Source: Allomyces arbusculus (lineage: Eukaryota > Blastocladiomycota > Blastocladiomycetes > Blastocladiales > Blastocladiaceae). From it: a stretch of DNA of 64,000 nt. Position 1 is the first letter of the stretch. Every line of letters starts with the position of its first letter. Below, one piece after another: positions 1 through 11,000 of the stretch. The position numbers were made by a program, and so were the translations under genes. The notes below the pieces were generated by a model. That model was not told where the DNA came from, ran no database searches, and saw only the letters and a program-made list of their open reading frames with translations. The DNA lies in the NCBI GenBank assembly GCA_027604705.1, contig JADHYV010000051.1, positions 62,001 to 126,000 on the forward strand, in the 5' to 3' direction.

Positions 1-2
1 CC

Positions 3-2174
3 GACTCGGGCTTGCCGCTGTCGAGCGTCGTCGTGGGCTGGCGGTCGTGCCAGTCCGCCGAAGACCAAGTCGAGTTTCTGGCAATTGCCGTCGAGCACGT
101 GGCCCAGGCCGAGCCCGAGCACATTTCGGCCGACGCGCTGCAGTTCCTGGCGTCGGTGGTCCCGTCAACCGACGAGTCGCAGATCACAATTGCAGACGGC
201 GAAAAGCTAGCGGTCACGTTACTCGCGGTTGGGTCGGAGCCGGCATACAAGCTCTTCAAGGCCCTCGTCCCGCACGTGCTGCTGCAGCAGACGCCCTCCA
301 AGACGGCCAAGCTGTTGCAGGCCCTGTTTGATCACCTCGTCGAAGGTGAAGACGACGAAGACGAAGATAACCCGGCCCGGACAGCGGTCGAGCAGGTGCA
401 CGTGCTGCGGCTGATTCTCGACGCCATGATGTCGTCGCCGGCCAAGCTGTGCAAGCAAGACTACCTCCTCGTGTTGATTAAGCTTTACAAGGCGACGCTG
501 CACCCGCGCGACCTGGTCATTTTCGCCATTTTCTATTTGTACGAGACGCAAGCGCAAACGCATCTCGGGCGGTACCTGTTGTTCTGGGGCCAGTCGACCA
601 AGCTTACGGCGCACCAGTCGATTCAGGACTCGATTCTCCTCGTGAACCCGGAGCACATGGCGTGGTCGATGCGGCACGTTCCGCTCGAAATGGACCTCGA
701 GACGGTTGCGCACGACGATGAGCAGCTCGACCCGATGATTGCTGCACTGACCGACAACCAGTCGTTCCCGTATGACCCGCGGTTCTTTGTGCCACTCACG
801 CTCAAGTACCTCGAGCAGGGTAACACGATCGATATCCGGCTACTGCTCGAGCGCAACTTGATTGGCCTCGCTGTGAGCTCTCTCGCGTCGGTCGTGCCCG
901 ACGTGCGCCGCGCGGCACTGTTGGTCTTGGACGAGTTTTACGCGCTGATCGAGACGGCCAAGATTCCGGGCAAGATGTCTGTCGCGCTTGTTATGGACCT
1001 GCTGAAAAACCACATCACGGACCGCAGCGCGACCAACCCGACGCGTCTCCCCGCCGTGATTGCCGTGTTCCTGGCCATGGCGCTTGACGTGCTCGACCAG
1101 CCCGAAAGCGAGATTTTCGAGCCCGTGCACCAGTACCTGCTCGCCCGCCCGCTGCTGAACGCCGAATCGATCCCGCTCTTCCGCGACTTGATGTTCCGCA
1201 CAACCAAGGAGCGCCAGTGGCTGCTGCAGCTGCTGGCCGCGGGTCTGCGCGCGGGCGACGACGTGGCCATGTACCGCCACCGGCACGCGTGGGATACGCT
1301 CATGACGCTCGCCGACGCAGCGAGCACGCCGAGCTATCACCAGCGGCTCATGACACAGGTGCTGTTTGTGACGTGTGCACAGGTGGCGCGCGCTCTCAAG
1401 GACGCGGAAAAGCTCGAACGTGCGCCGATTCCCGAAAAGCAGCACGATGCCATGGAAGTGGACGGGCCCGCCGATGAGGCCGACGAGAAGGTGGACGAGT
1501 CTGCGGACGCCGCCAACAACGACAACGAGGATGACGACAAGCCCGTCGACCTCCTGTCCGGCGCTGCGCTCGGCATGCACGCGCTCGAGCCAATAGTCTT
1601 TGCGAGCGGTCTTTTGCCGTACCTGCACCATTCGATCCACCAGACGACCAAGTCGCAGGCGCACCTGACGCACCTGCTCGCGCTCGCACGGGTTCTTGGG
1701 CTCGTCGCCCAGGCCGCGCGAACCGAAATGCAGCGCGACCACGTCGCGCTGATTGCCGAGGCGATCCTGCACCACCTCTTCGCACTCGATGTGTCGCGCC
1801 GCGAACCGGATAGCGTGCGGTACTGGCTGCACGTGCTGGTCGCGATCACGCGCGTCAGTCACCGCGTGACGACGTGTGCATTGGTCGATCGCGTCGTGCG
1901 CGATATTGAGGTCGAGCATGGCACCAAGTTGGCCGCGGCCGTGGTCGCTAGCGATAAAAAGGCTGATTTCGTGGCCCGGCTCGAGGTAGCGACGCGTTGG
2001 TCGCTGGCTGGATTTAGTATGGTGGAGCAGATTGACCAGGACGTGCCGCTCGCAGTACTGTACCGACAAGTCGTCCGCGAGCTTGCGCCGCACGCGCCGG
2101 CCATGTGGACGCGTGCCGTGGCCGTGTGCGGTGACGAGGCCGCGTTTGCAGGTCGGACCGTTGTGCACGCGTAA
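3..2174 (+). CDS. URB1: URB1/Npa1-like ribosome biogenesis protein, C-terminal part (5' end outside window)
   Basis: This is the C-terminal 720 or so residues of a large helical-repeat protein, open to the left edge of the window, so the start is missing. It matches the C-terminal domain of Urb1/Npa1 (NopRA1 in animals), a nucleolar scaffold of early 60S pre-ribosomes. The match rests on the run YDPRFFVPLTLKYL, then VRRAALLVLDEFY, LLARPLLNAESIPLF and ERQWLLQLLAAGLR, which follow the order known for that family. Two acidic low-complexity inserts (near residues 112-120 and 480-515) are typical linkers. It converges with the gene on the other strand 115 bp downstream. Family assignment is by remembered motif order, not by a search. 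Confidence 0.75.
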   Translation, partial: DSGLPLSSVVVGWRSCQSAEDQVEFLAIAVEHVAQAEPEHISADALQFLASVVPSTDESQITIADGEKLAVTLLAVGSEPAYKLFKALVPHVLLQQTPSKTAKLLQALFDHLVEGEDDEDEDNPARTAVEQVHVLRLILDAMMSSPAKLCKQDYLLVLIKLYKATLHPRDLVIFAIFYLYETQAQTHLGRYLLFWGQSTKLTAHQSIQDSILLVNPEHMAWSMRHVPLEMDLETVAHDDEQLDPMIAALTDNQSFPYDPRFFVPLTLKYLEQGNTIDIRLLLERNLIGLAVSSLASVVPDVRRAALLVLDEFYALIETAKIPGKMSVALVMDLLKNHITDRSATNPTRLPAVIAVFLAMALDVLDQPESEIFEPVHQYLLARPLLNAESIPLFRDLMFRTTKERQWLLQLLAAGLRAGDDVAMYRHRHAWDTLMTLADAASTPSYHQRLMTQVLFVTCAQVARALKDAEKLERAPIPEKQHDAMEVDGPADEADEKVDESADAANNDNEDDDKPVDLLSGAALGMHALEPIVFASGLLPYLHHSIHQTTKSQAHLTHLLALARVLGLVAQAARTEMQRDHVALIAEAILHHLFALDVSRREPDSVRYWLHVLVAITRVSHRVTTCALVDRVVRDIEVEHGTKLAAAVVASDKKADFVARLEVATRWSLAGFSMVEQIDQDVPLAVLYRQVVRELAPHAPAMWTRAVAVCGDEAAFAGRTVVHA

Positions 2175-2289
2175 GCTGTTCAGCAGCGACCCTTTTTGAT
2201 TTTGTTTTGATTGCTGTTGCGTTCCTTTTGGTGATTTTGCTGTTCTAAGTTGGGTGCCGTCAGAAATTGATCTTCAATCTCATTCCACT

Positions 2290-3216
2290 TTACTTATCCT
2301 TTCCACTCGCCGCGCGCTTCGCTGTCTCCGCCGCGGCGTCGGCCCTGATCTTGGCCACCTCCTGCTCCGACAACGTCTTCGGCCACCACGGAACGAGCCG
2401 CGACGTGCGCGCACGGTAGAGCCGGTATTCGGCATCCGCGCCATACTTTTCCCATGCCGACTTTTCCAGCATCGGCACACCCGAAAGCCCCAAAATCAGC
2501 GCCGCGTCAACGCACGGCGCGAGCAGGGCGACCGCATGCATCCACGGCGCCGACAGTGCCGGCGTGGCCAGCAAGTACGCGCCCCACCAGAGCGAGCATT
2601 CGCCAAAGTAATTCGGGTAGACCGAGTACTTGAACAGACCTTCTGTCATGGGTTTCGCCGGATTCGCCGTCTTGAACGCGTCCTTTTGCCGGTCGGCTGT
2701 CCACTCGATCGCGAGCCCGCCGGCAAACACGGCCGCGCCGACTATGTCGGTCGCGCGCAGTGCCCCCGCCGCAGCCGCTCCCGCAGGTCCCGCAGCGAGC
2801 GCGGCAGCGGTCACGACGAGCGGTGCCTGCAAACAGAAACACCAGAGCGCCTGGAACATCCACGGCGCGGCCCATGACACGGGCGATTTCTTAAGGTCGT
2901 CGAATCGCGCGTCTTTCCCAATACGCTGGCACCGCGAGTAGAGGAAGGAACCGAGCCGGACGGCCCAGACGGCGGAGAGCGCGGACAAGAGGGCGACGCG
3001 CGCGGGTACGACCCCACCGTGCACAGCCGCGGACGCAACGATCGTGTGCCCGACAATGGCGAGGTGGGTCATAGATCCGGACAGGTCGTAGTAGTGTTCA
3101 GTCGGCACGCGCCGGCCGATCGTTGAGTGCGCCCAGGCCGCGGTTTGAGCGGTGAACGAGACGAGGCCTGCAGCAGCGAGGCCGGGCTTGGCGAGGAGGG
3201 AGAGGATGGCAGGCAT
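2290..3216 (-). CDS. DUF1295 / steroid 5-alpha-reductase-like membrane protein
   Basis: A 308-residue single-exon protein with about six hydrophobic segments. It belongs to the DUF1295 family, related to steroid 5-alpha reductases and isoprenylcysteine methyltransferases. The signature is in the C-terminal half: GLFKYSVYPNYFGE followed by WWGAYLL and, near residue 265, EKYGADAEYRLYRART. Those elements form the NADPH-binding end of the family. The C terminus is lysine-rich (SGKDK), which could act as an ER-retrieval signal, though that is inference. The substrate is unknown; a lipid or sterol double-bond reductase in the ER or peroxisome is most likely. The ATG at 3216 is followed directly by a hydrophobic segment and lies 163 bp from a TATA-like box. 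Confidence 0.8.
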   Translation of the reverse strand: MPAILSLLAKPGLAAAGLVSFTAQTAAWAHSTIGRRVPTEHYYDLSGSMTHLAIVGHTIVASAAVHGGVVPARVALLSALSAVWAVRLGSFLYSRCQRIGKDARFDDLKKSPVSWAAPWMFQALWCFCLQAPLVVTAAALAAGPAGAAAAGALRATDIVGAAVFAGGLAIEWTADRQKDAFKTANPAKPMTEGLFKYSVYPNYFGECSLWWGAYLLATPALSAPWMHAVALLAPCVDAALILGLSGVPMLEKSAWEKYGADAEYRLYRARTSRLVPWWPKTLSEQEVAKIRADAAAETAKRAASGKDK

Positions 3217-3803
3217 GATGCTTGGGAGTTGGTGCTCGTTGGTGAATGTGATCGTGGTTGTGCTTGGACAGAGTCGCGTTGCGTCGTTGCTGATGGTCTT
3301 GGTGCTGCTTCTTGCGTAACCAGAACCGCGTAGACGAGGAGAGGACTAGAGTCGCGTTACTTGAGCTGTGGCATGATATATTTATATGGTGCGCGAGGTC
3401 GCGGGGGCATCGTAGTGGGACAAGGCTGGTCTGCGCTGGTGATCGCGATCGACAACGACCGCTGAGTGATTGCTGGTTAAAAATGAACTGCACTGTCGTG
3501 AGACCTGGCCATCCTCCTGTCAGCAGCGACCAATCCTTCCGACGCGTCTAAACCAGCGGAGAGCAATTCAAATCAGAATCATAAGGGGCATTAATTCACA
3601 TTGCCTTGCTTTGCGCTCGTGGGCACAGCGCCAACGTGGTTCAAAACTGGCGCCAGTAAATCACATCTGGCGCGACCATACACCGAGACAGGAGAGAGTA
3701 GGTGGAGAGTTCGAAATGAACACGGAACAAGAGGATAAAATCGGCAGCACGGATGGAGCAACGTGGACACGAATGAATGAAGAAAACTCGCCGGCAACTC
3801 CAA
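3217..3803. other. Intergenic: DUF1295 promoter and GH16-A 3' flank
   Basis: 587 bp between two minus-strand genes. Apart from the TATA-like box I see no coding stretch with family similarity or intron-exon structure. Confidence 0.5.
3379..3386 (-). promoter_or_regulatory. TATA-like box of the DUF1295 gene
   Basis: TATAAATA on the minus strand, 163 nt upstream of the ATG at 3216, in otherwise GC-rich DNA. Position and sequence suit a core promoter element; no transcript evidence is available. Confidence 0.4.
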
Positions 3804-5831
3804 TCAGAGCGCGAGCCCTGCAACCGCCGCCAGCCCCGCAACCCCGGCAGCCCATGCCCAGTGTGAGGACGCGCGCGCGGCCGCGTTCAAGTTGATCGAC
3901 GGGTCAATCCCGACCGACGACCCACCGGAACTCGACCCGCTCGTGCCGCTCGAAAGCGGCCGCTTCACGACGCGCGTGTCGGCCGTGTCAACGTAGCCGT
4001 CCATGCACTGCACTTGGACCCAATCGACCTGGTGGATCAAGGTCGTGAAGTAAGCGGAAATGCGCTTGACGCAGCTCTGAAGGGTGGAGAGTTATTGACG
4101 TACCAGCATCGTGTAGTCCTGGCCCTTGGCCTGCGTCGTCGCGTTATCGCCGCACCATTCGGACGGCCCACCAGCCCACGCTTGCGTGCCGGGCGCGCTC
4201 AAGCAACTGTCCCAAATCGACGCAACTGCAGCAGCGCGAGAAAGTCAGTCTCGTGGTCAAAAAAAAGGACAGGGTCGAGCGCAAAAGGACGTACACAGCA
4301 TGCCTTCGCTCGACGGGAAGGTGGCATTAGTGCCCGCCTTTTGCACCGTGCGGATCGGAATGTCGTCCACGACCCACACGATTCGCTCCGGCTCATACAC
4401 GATCGTGTAGACGTGGTAGTCGATCGTCGTCGCGTTGTCCTGGTGAGCGGAGTGGGCGATGTGGTGAGATCGAGCGAGCGGCGAGCAGTGAGCGGGCGGC
4501 CATAAAGCGCAAATTTGGAACCGTACCGGGAACAACCACGAAGTTCCCTTGGTATAGTCTACGACCCCACCCGCGAACCAGTTCTACGGGGGGGGGGGGG
4601 GGGGGGAAGGAGGAGGGGGGTGAGCAAACGAGAGCTTTAACCAAGAAGGACGTGGGCGGGAAAGTGCGTACGGTTTGGACCTCGTGCCTGTTCTTGTACG
4701 GCTGTTCCAGGCAGCAAAAAAAAAAATGGGTCAGCGATTGTCAAGGGCGGCGTGCGACATCAAGCGCAGCGGCAACTTGCCGGGCTCGGCGCAACGCTTG
4801 CGGAGCGAGCGTACGCACAATCTACGATTGGGAGCAGGCAGATGAGCATTAGTACAGTCAAAGTAAGAGAACAGCACGGCGGAAGCTAGAGGGAAGAAAG
4901 GTTGCCAGCGTACCCATTCAAAGTCGATCTGTTGGTTGCACGAGTCGTCATCAGGCCTGGTCAGTATCACGCCAAACGGTCAAAAACGAACCGAAAGCAC
5001 GAAAAGCACGCACCTCGTCGCCGACATCGTCGCGGTCCACACTCGTCTTCCAAATGAAACTGTACGCAAAGCCCTGCAGGACGGGATCAGTCAATTGATC
5101 ACGATCGCACCCGCACCCAAAACAAGAAAAAAAAAAAAAAAAAGCCGAGCTGTACCTTGCCCGGGTTCGGGATGCGGATGCGTGCGCTAAAGTTGCCGTA
5201 CCTACAAAACGACGCTTTGTGAGTTCCTCCACTGTCGATCTCCACGCTGTAACCCACGAGCGCCACGTACTTGAAGTATCGCGCCGAAGCGATCTTGGTG
5301 ATCATGCCCGACTTGAGCTGGTTGTTGTACTTCATGTGCAGCACGACGTTCGAGTCCTTGACATCGGCATTGGCAAACTGGTCGTAGAACGGCTGCGAGT
5401 CCGGGTTTCCGCCAAACGAGCTGCGCGGTGGGCACTGGCTCGGACTGTCAAAGTCGACCTTGAAGTTCTTGCACCCGTTGCGGTCGGCGCAGACACCCGG
5501 GTAACTGCCGCCGGCGTTGCACCCTTCCTGCGGCATGCCGTCGGCCAAGGTCGTCGAGCAGTACCTGAATACCCGACCCGGGTCGTCACGGTCAATGAAA
5601 ATGGCCAGGTACGTGCTCGCGCAGCTGCGCGCAGCTGCGCGCCAATAACGGAGGGGGGGGGGGGGGAGGGTAGGTAGCGCACCCGTATTTGTTGCAGAAG
5701 GGCACGTTGGCGGGACACTGCTTGTTCATTTTTGGACACTTGCCGGCCAAGGCGGGTGATGGCACCGTAGCAGCCAGCAGCAACGCGAGCGCGAGCACGA
5801 CGGTCGTAAGCGACGCGATGCGCACCGGCAT
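3804..5831 (-). CDS. GH16 chitin-glucan transglycosylase (CRH-like), GPI-anchored, ten exons (GH16-A)
   Basis: Predicted 380-residue secreted cell-wall enzyme. Exons on the minus strand: 5831-5683, 5564-5271, 5201-5156, 5073-5014, 4928-4914, 4701-4672, 4583-4527, 4439-4295, 4225-4104, 4028-3804. The protein begins with a signal peptide (hydrophobic TVVLALALLLAATV), then a Cys-rich segment resembling the CBM18-like start of Crh proteins (CNKYGYC). The GH16 domain carries the catalytic motif DEIDFEW (nucleophile and acid/base Glu, assisting Asp). The ending, Ser/Gly-rich linker plus a hydrophobic tail, is a GPI-attachment signal. Known members join chitin to beta-glucan. The start was chosen because it opens the signal peptide directly. 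Two exons are tiny (15 and 30 nt), and the 15-nt exon encodes IDFEW of the active site. Exon lengths sum to 1143 nt. Confidence 0.85.
4588..4606 (+). repeat. Poly-G tract of 19 in a GH16-A intron
   Basis: Homopolymer on the plus strand, so a C-run on the coding strand, inside the intron 4584-4671 and next to its 3' acceptor. It may act as an extended polypyrimidine tract. Further tracts lie in other introns of this gene: 17 A at 5127-5143 and 14 G at 5653-5666. Confidence 0.9.
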
Positions 5832-8043
5832 TCGTGGCGGGGCTGGGGCAAGGTTGAGCGACTTGGCAGCAGCGGGCAGGGCGGCAGTGTCGAGGCGAGA
5901 GGATCCGGCAGTAGCACACACAAGAGAGCGCGCGGGGTGGAGAGGACCGAGCTGCCGTTGACGAAACGAGTTGCGCAGATAAACGACCGCGGGAAAGCCG
6001 TAGAGAGGCTGCGGAGCTTGATGATGGCCGCTCCGTGGTGAACGAGCACTCCGGGCCTGGTCGCGTCGAAACGTGTACGCCGTGGGCACAGCTCAATTAT
6101 AAGTGGCCAGGCGTATAGCGCGGGGATGGGGCACTGGCAGCGGACGGCGCGCGACGGTGGTGGGCCGAGAGGTTGGTTCTTGCTTCTTGGTCCTTGGTCC
6201 TTACCGGGAAACGCAGAGGCTCGGACCCGATGCACACTTGAAGGTTGCTGCCTTGCAGCAGTCAGGGGATGCTGAATGATCTGGCTCGCGGGGGCAGTGG
6301 GCCGCGGGGCAGTGCAGTCGGTGCAGCGATGAGTGTTAAGAGCGGCCGAGCGCGTCGTGCACGAGAAAGTCGATGGTGCTGATGGTGTTGAGCGTGAGGA
6401 TGGCCAACGGTGTGGTCGTTGAAGTTGCTCGGTGGCCGCTTGGGATGGGCCAGACTAACAGGCAGGGCGACCTTTGCGGTTGTGGCGCACGCAGCGCAAC
6501 GGCCTTTGCACGTGCAACTCAATGAGCTGCATCTGGTCATCGAGAGCGCAAAATAGCGCAAATATGGTTTCACTTTCGCTCGCAACATCTTTTCGCGCTC
6601 CCAACGCATTCATCTGAGGGCTCGGCGCTTGCCCGATGCACGATACCTCTCCCTCCCTTCAATCCTAGCCGTGATCCCAATCCTGCGCCCTTGTCCTCCC
6701 GTCACGCGCCCTTGACGCGCCCCTGACAAGTTCTGTATTAAAGGAACCATGGCCTTTCGCGCGAGCACTGTGCCGGTCAACTTTGCACCATGCAGATGGG
6801 GCTGACCAGGCGAGTGTCAGCGTGTTGGTGAGATTGATCGCAAGGGTGATCCTTTGGCCGACTGTACAACCCTGCCGTACATGTTCATGATTAGGTGCGG
6901 GGTCCGCTCGTGTCAATCTACATTGTGTTCAGCGAGGCACGTGAGGAGAGCTGCGTCGTGCAATGGCAGCGACACAACTAAATCCAGCAACATATTGTGG
7001 ACCAATGAGGCACAGGAAGGGAGAGTGGCAAGGTGGAGAGGCACGACCAGTGCGCTCACCTTCGCGTTCACAATCGTCGGGTCCGGCACGAGCGCATGCG
7101 TGCATGATCGACGTGATTGGCGTGGTGCAGACGAGGGTGGGCTCAAATGTGGGTTCACTACCTGCAACGGTTCGCGCGAGTCGTGATCTTACTCGCGCCA
7201 GCTTTGCCATTGATGCGGACAGACCACTCGCCTGCACTCGACTCACACCGCCAACCTCACAACGGCCAGCGACCACCGGTTCGAATCCTAACCAAAACTC
7301 ACGACTGGCGCTGCCACGCGGCCTGTATCGCATTGAAGACCAGCTGTCTCTGATCGACTCTGGCCGACTTTGGTTGGCGGTCGTTGCTCGTCGTTGCTGC
7401 CAGCGAAGTCGGGATGGCTGACAGAATGAACGGTGGGCAAGCCACGCCCAGCCACGGTGGGCTTGGCGTTGCCATCATCAAATGAAAACACGTGCGCGCT
7501 TGCTGCGCCATCATCGTTGCCAGAGAAGGCAAGCCGAACAACGCGCGTGCGTGCCTGCTTGTGGCGCTGCAGAGAGGGCAAAGGGGGCACTTCTCCACGC
7601 TTCTCCACCACCCACACGCCCGCCGACCGACCCCATCCACCATCTCCTCCACCGGGCACCGCCCACCCTGCAGCCGCGGCCCAGGCACCAGCACTCGTCC
7701 ACGCACCCGCGCGCACAAGTTGCAGCGTGCTCCACCCACGAGCACCGCCGCTCGGCACCCGCTGCACTGCCGGCCGGCCCGCCCGCGTACTCGGCCTTGC
7801 TCCTCTCCAAGCACCTGCAACCACCGTGCCTGCGCCTGCTCGTATCGCACCCCTGCCGCTCGCACCGGCACCGGCGCCGTCTCCGCGGACCGCGCTCTGC
7901 TGTGCCCCTGTGCAACACTCGTCGTCACCAAATTCTCGACGACTTCGCCGCGCCGACGCCGTCCGCGCGCGCCATCGCTCCGGCACCCGCGTGCACGTCC
8001 GTGAAGGGATCCATTCCGACACTCCACCACTCCTACCACGACC
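5832..8043. other. Intergenic: divergent promoter region between GH16-A and CHS-A
   Basis: 2.2 kb between divergently transcribed genes. A TATAAT-like element lies on the minus strand at 6096-6101, 265 bp upstream of the GH16-A start. The last 600 bp before the CHS-A start are C-rich and pyrimidine-rich, in keeping with a long 5' UTR. Many ORFs are open here, but none shows family similarity. The length suggests a complex control region for the wall genes, which is inference. Confidence 0.45.
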
Positions 8044-11000
8044 ATGCCCAAACCGAAACTGCGTCGCGGCGCGGCGCCGCCCGTGGCCAATCTGGTCACC
8101 ATCGACCGCTTACCGGCGCTCGCTTCGGCCTACTTTGACGCGGTCCAGAACGCGCGCCCGACGGGCTATGCCTCGGCGTGGACGACGCGCAACCCGCGCG
8201 AGCTCGACACGGCCACGGAAAACGCGCTCGACGAAGGCACCGGCGCGGTCGCAGCCACCGTCTATGGCGGATTTAACAATGCCCAGCTCTACACGTGGCT
8301 CGGGTCCAATGCCATGGTCGCGGTCGGGCCACCGGGCCTCTCGACGCTCTACGCCGAGCTCACGTCCGAAGAGACCAAGGATCGATGGTACAAGCAGTAC
8401 AAGAACTTGAAGCCGGAGCCACTGCCGTCGGCGATTGCGGCTGCGCAGGCGGCCGGCAAGCCCGTACCCGAGTCATCCTCGGCCAAGGCCGGGCTCACGC
8501 CGCACGCGTTTGCGCTCGCCAATTCGGCCTATTTCTTTATGCGTCGGTCGGGCGTCGACCAGAGCATTGTGCTTCGGTACGTTGTTGTTCATGCCTTGGC
8601 GTTGCTTTGAGTGGTGTGCAATGTTGCAGGGTTTGTTGTCTGACCAACCATGCCAATTCTTCTCGAACACCCCCACAGAGGCGAATCTGGCAGCAGCAAG
8701 ACACTCCAGACCAGTCTCATTCTGCAACAACTGTGCGCCGTCTCGGGCGCGTCGAAGCGCGACGAGCGCATGCACCGTCGCGTGCAGGCCGCACACTCGG
8801 TGCTCACAGGTTTCGGGTCGGCCAAGCTCACCACCACGCAGGACGCGTCGCGCGTCGGGTCCTACTGGGAAATCCAGTTCAGCGAGCGCGGCAAAATGGT
8901 GGGCGCCAAAGTCCTGACGTATGCGCTCGACACTTCGCGCATCCTGACGCAGCGGCTTTCGGAACGCAACTTCCACGTCTTCTACTACCTGCTTGCCGGC
9001 GCGTCGCCCGAACTGCGCACGGAATTGAGTCTGGACCCGAACGGGGTCTACGCATACCTCAACTACGGCGCATTGCCGACGCGCGGGCTCGACGATGCGG
9101 GGCGGTTCAACGACTTGCAAGAACAGTTGCGGCAAGTCGGTTTGTCGAAGCGCGTGCAGGTGGCCATGTGGCGCGTGCTCGCCGCCATCTTGCATATTGG
9201 TAACCTCAAGTTTGAGGTCGACCGACATAACGAGGAGGGCACGTGCTTGGTCACCAACCGCGACGTACTCTTGACGATTGCCAACTTGCTCGAAGTCGAC
9301 ATTCAGTTCCTCGAGTCGGCGCTTACGACGAGCACGACCGTCGTTGGCCGCGACCTGACGACGGCGCTGCTCTCGACCGATGGGGCTGCCAAGCGCCGCG
9401 ACGGGCTCGCCAAGGTGCTCTACTCGGTGCTGTTCACGTGGATCGTCGAGTCGATCAACAAGAAGCTGTGCTGCGACGAGGACATGGCCAACTTCATTGC
9501 CATAATTGATTTCCCGGGCACGACAGGCGCAGGCGACACCAAGGACGACGCGACGACGGCGGCACACAAGTACGCCAACGAGCGCATCGACACATTCCTC
9601 GCCAAGCGGCTGTTCGAGTACGGCAACCAGGAATTGCGCGCCGAGGGCATGAACATCAAGGACACCAAGCTGCCCGTCTCGACCTCTGCCACCGACGCGT
9701 TTTCTGCACGCAAAGACGGTCAGGACGACCTGTTGCCGGGCGATTTCGTGCACCTGTTCCGCGGCGGCAATGGCCACGTCGGGTCGCGCATGGCGCTCTT
9801 CCAGGACCTGTTCTCCGAGTCAGTCATCAACCTCGAGGCCTACGAAAAGAACGCAGCCACGGTCGTGCGCGCGCAGTCGGTCATGAAGCGGCAGCCGTCA
9901 ATGAAGCGACGGTCTACCACCACGTCGCGCACGGGCGGCAACCCGGGAAACACGGACTCGGGCAAGCCCGAGTTCTCGACGGTCACGTACCTGAAAAAGC
10001 AAATGGACGGGCTCGTTGAGGCGCTCGAAAACACAAACGTCAAGGTGCTCTTTGCGCTGCGGCATAACAAGGACCCGGCGACGACCGCGTTCGACTTGAC
10101 GCTCGTCCGCGACCAGGCCCGTGCGCTGCATATCATGGAACTGCTCGCGCACGTGCACCGTCGTGGGGGCGACTACTCCGTGCGGTACTCGTTTGAGGCG
10201 TTTGCCGCCAAGTACGCCGACATGTTTGATGTGCCCGACGGGTTCTCGGCGCGCGACCGGTGCCTGCACGTCAAGGACATCAAGGCCATGACCGACGAGG
10301 AAATGTTTGTCGGAAAGTCGCTCGTGATTCTGCGCGACGACGCCTGGGTGCACCTCGAGACGCTGCTGCGCAAGCACGAGCAGGACGCCAAGAAGCGGTC
10401 CAAACGTGGCACTGCCGCGGGCAAGAAGTTTGGCGCGCTCGGCGATGGGCGCACCGAGTACTCGTTTGATGGCGACTCGGTCTACTCGGACGGCGACATG
10501 ACCGAGGACGGAGGCGCGACCGAATTCGATGCCGACTCGGTCTTCAATGGCCGGTCCGGCGGGTCGCACGGGTCCGGCGGGTCGGACCGTGCGTCAGTCG
10601 CACTGACCAACATGGAGCGCAACAAGCGCATCAACGACGAGATTTCGCGCGCGAACCCGCTGCTGGAGGAGCCCGTCCCGCAGGACGCTCAGATTGAAGA
10701 GTACTCGATGACGCCAGCGCGGCGGCGGTGGATTTTCGCGACGTGGTTCCTGACGTGGTGGGTTCCAACTCCGTTTTTGCGGTGGTGCGGCGGGATGAAG
10801 CGCGACGACGTGCGCATGGCCTGGCGCGAGAAGCTGGCCATCTTTATCTTGATCATGTTCATGTGCGCGATCCAGCTCTTCTTCATTATCGGGTTTGGCC
10901 GGCTCATTTGCCCGCGGCAAAACATTCTCAACCTCGAGGAGTTGTCGTACCGCAAGTCGCTCGACGAACCGCTGGTCGCAATTTACGGCGGTGTCTACAA

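Noticed and set aside
840-2168. 442-codon minus-strand ORF
   Set aside because: Antisense shadow of URB1 in GC-rich DNA; composition is Arg/His/Val-rich without motifs.
7225-7295. tRNA-like T-loop sequence GGTTCGAATCC
   Set aside because: Only two of the five T-stem pairs form, and I found no acceptor, D or anticodon stem around it on either strand.
7433-8410. 325-codon plus-strand ORF overlapping the CHS-A start
   Set aside because: It runs out of frame into CHS-A exon 1, is Pro/Arg/Ser-rich and matches the C-rich leader rather than a protein.
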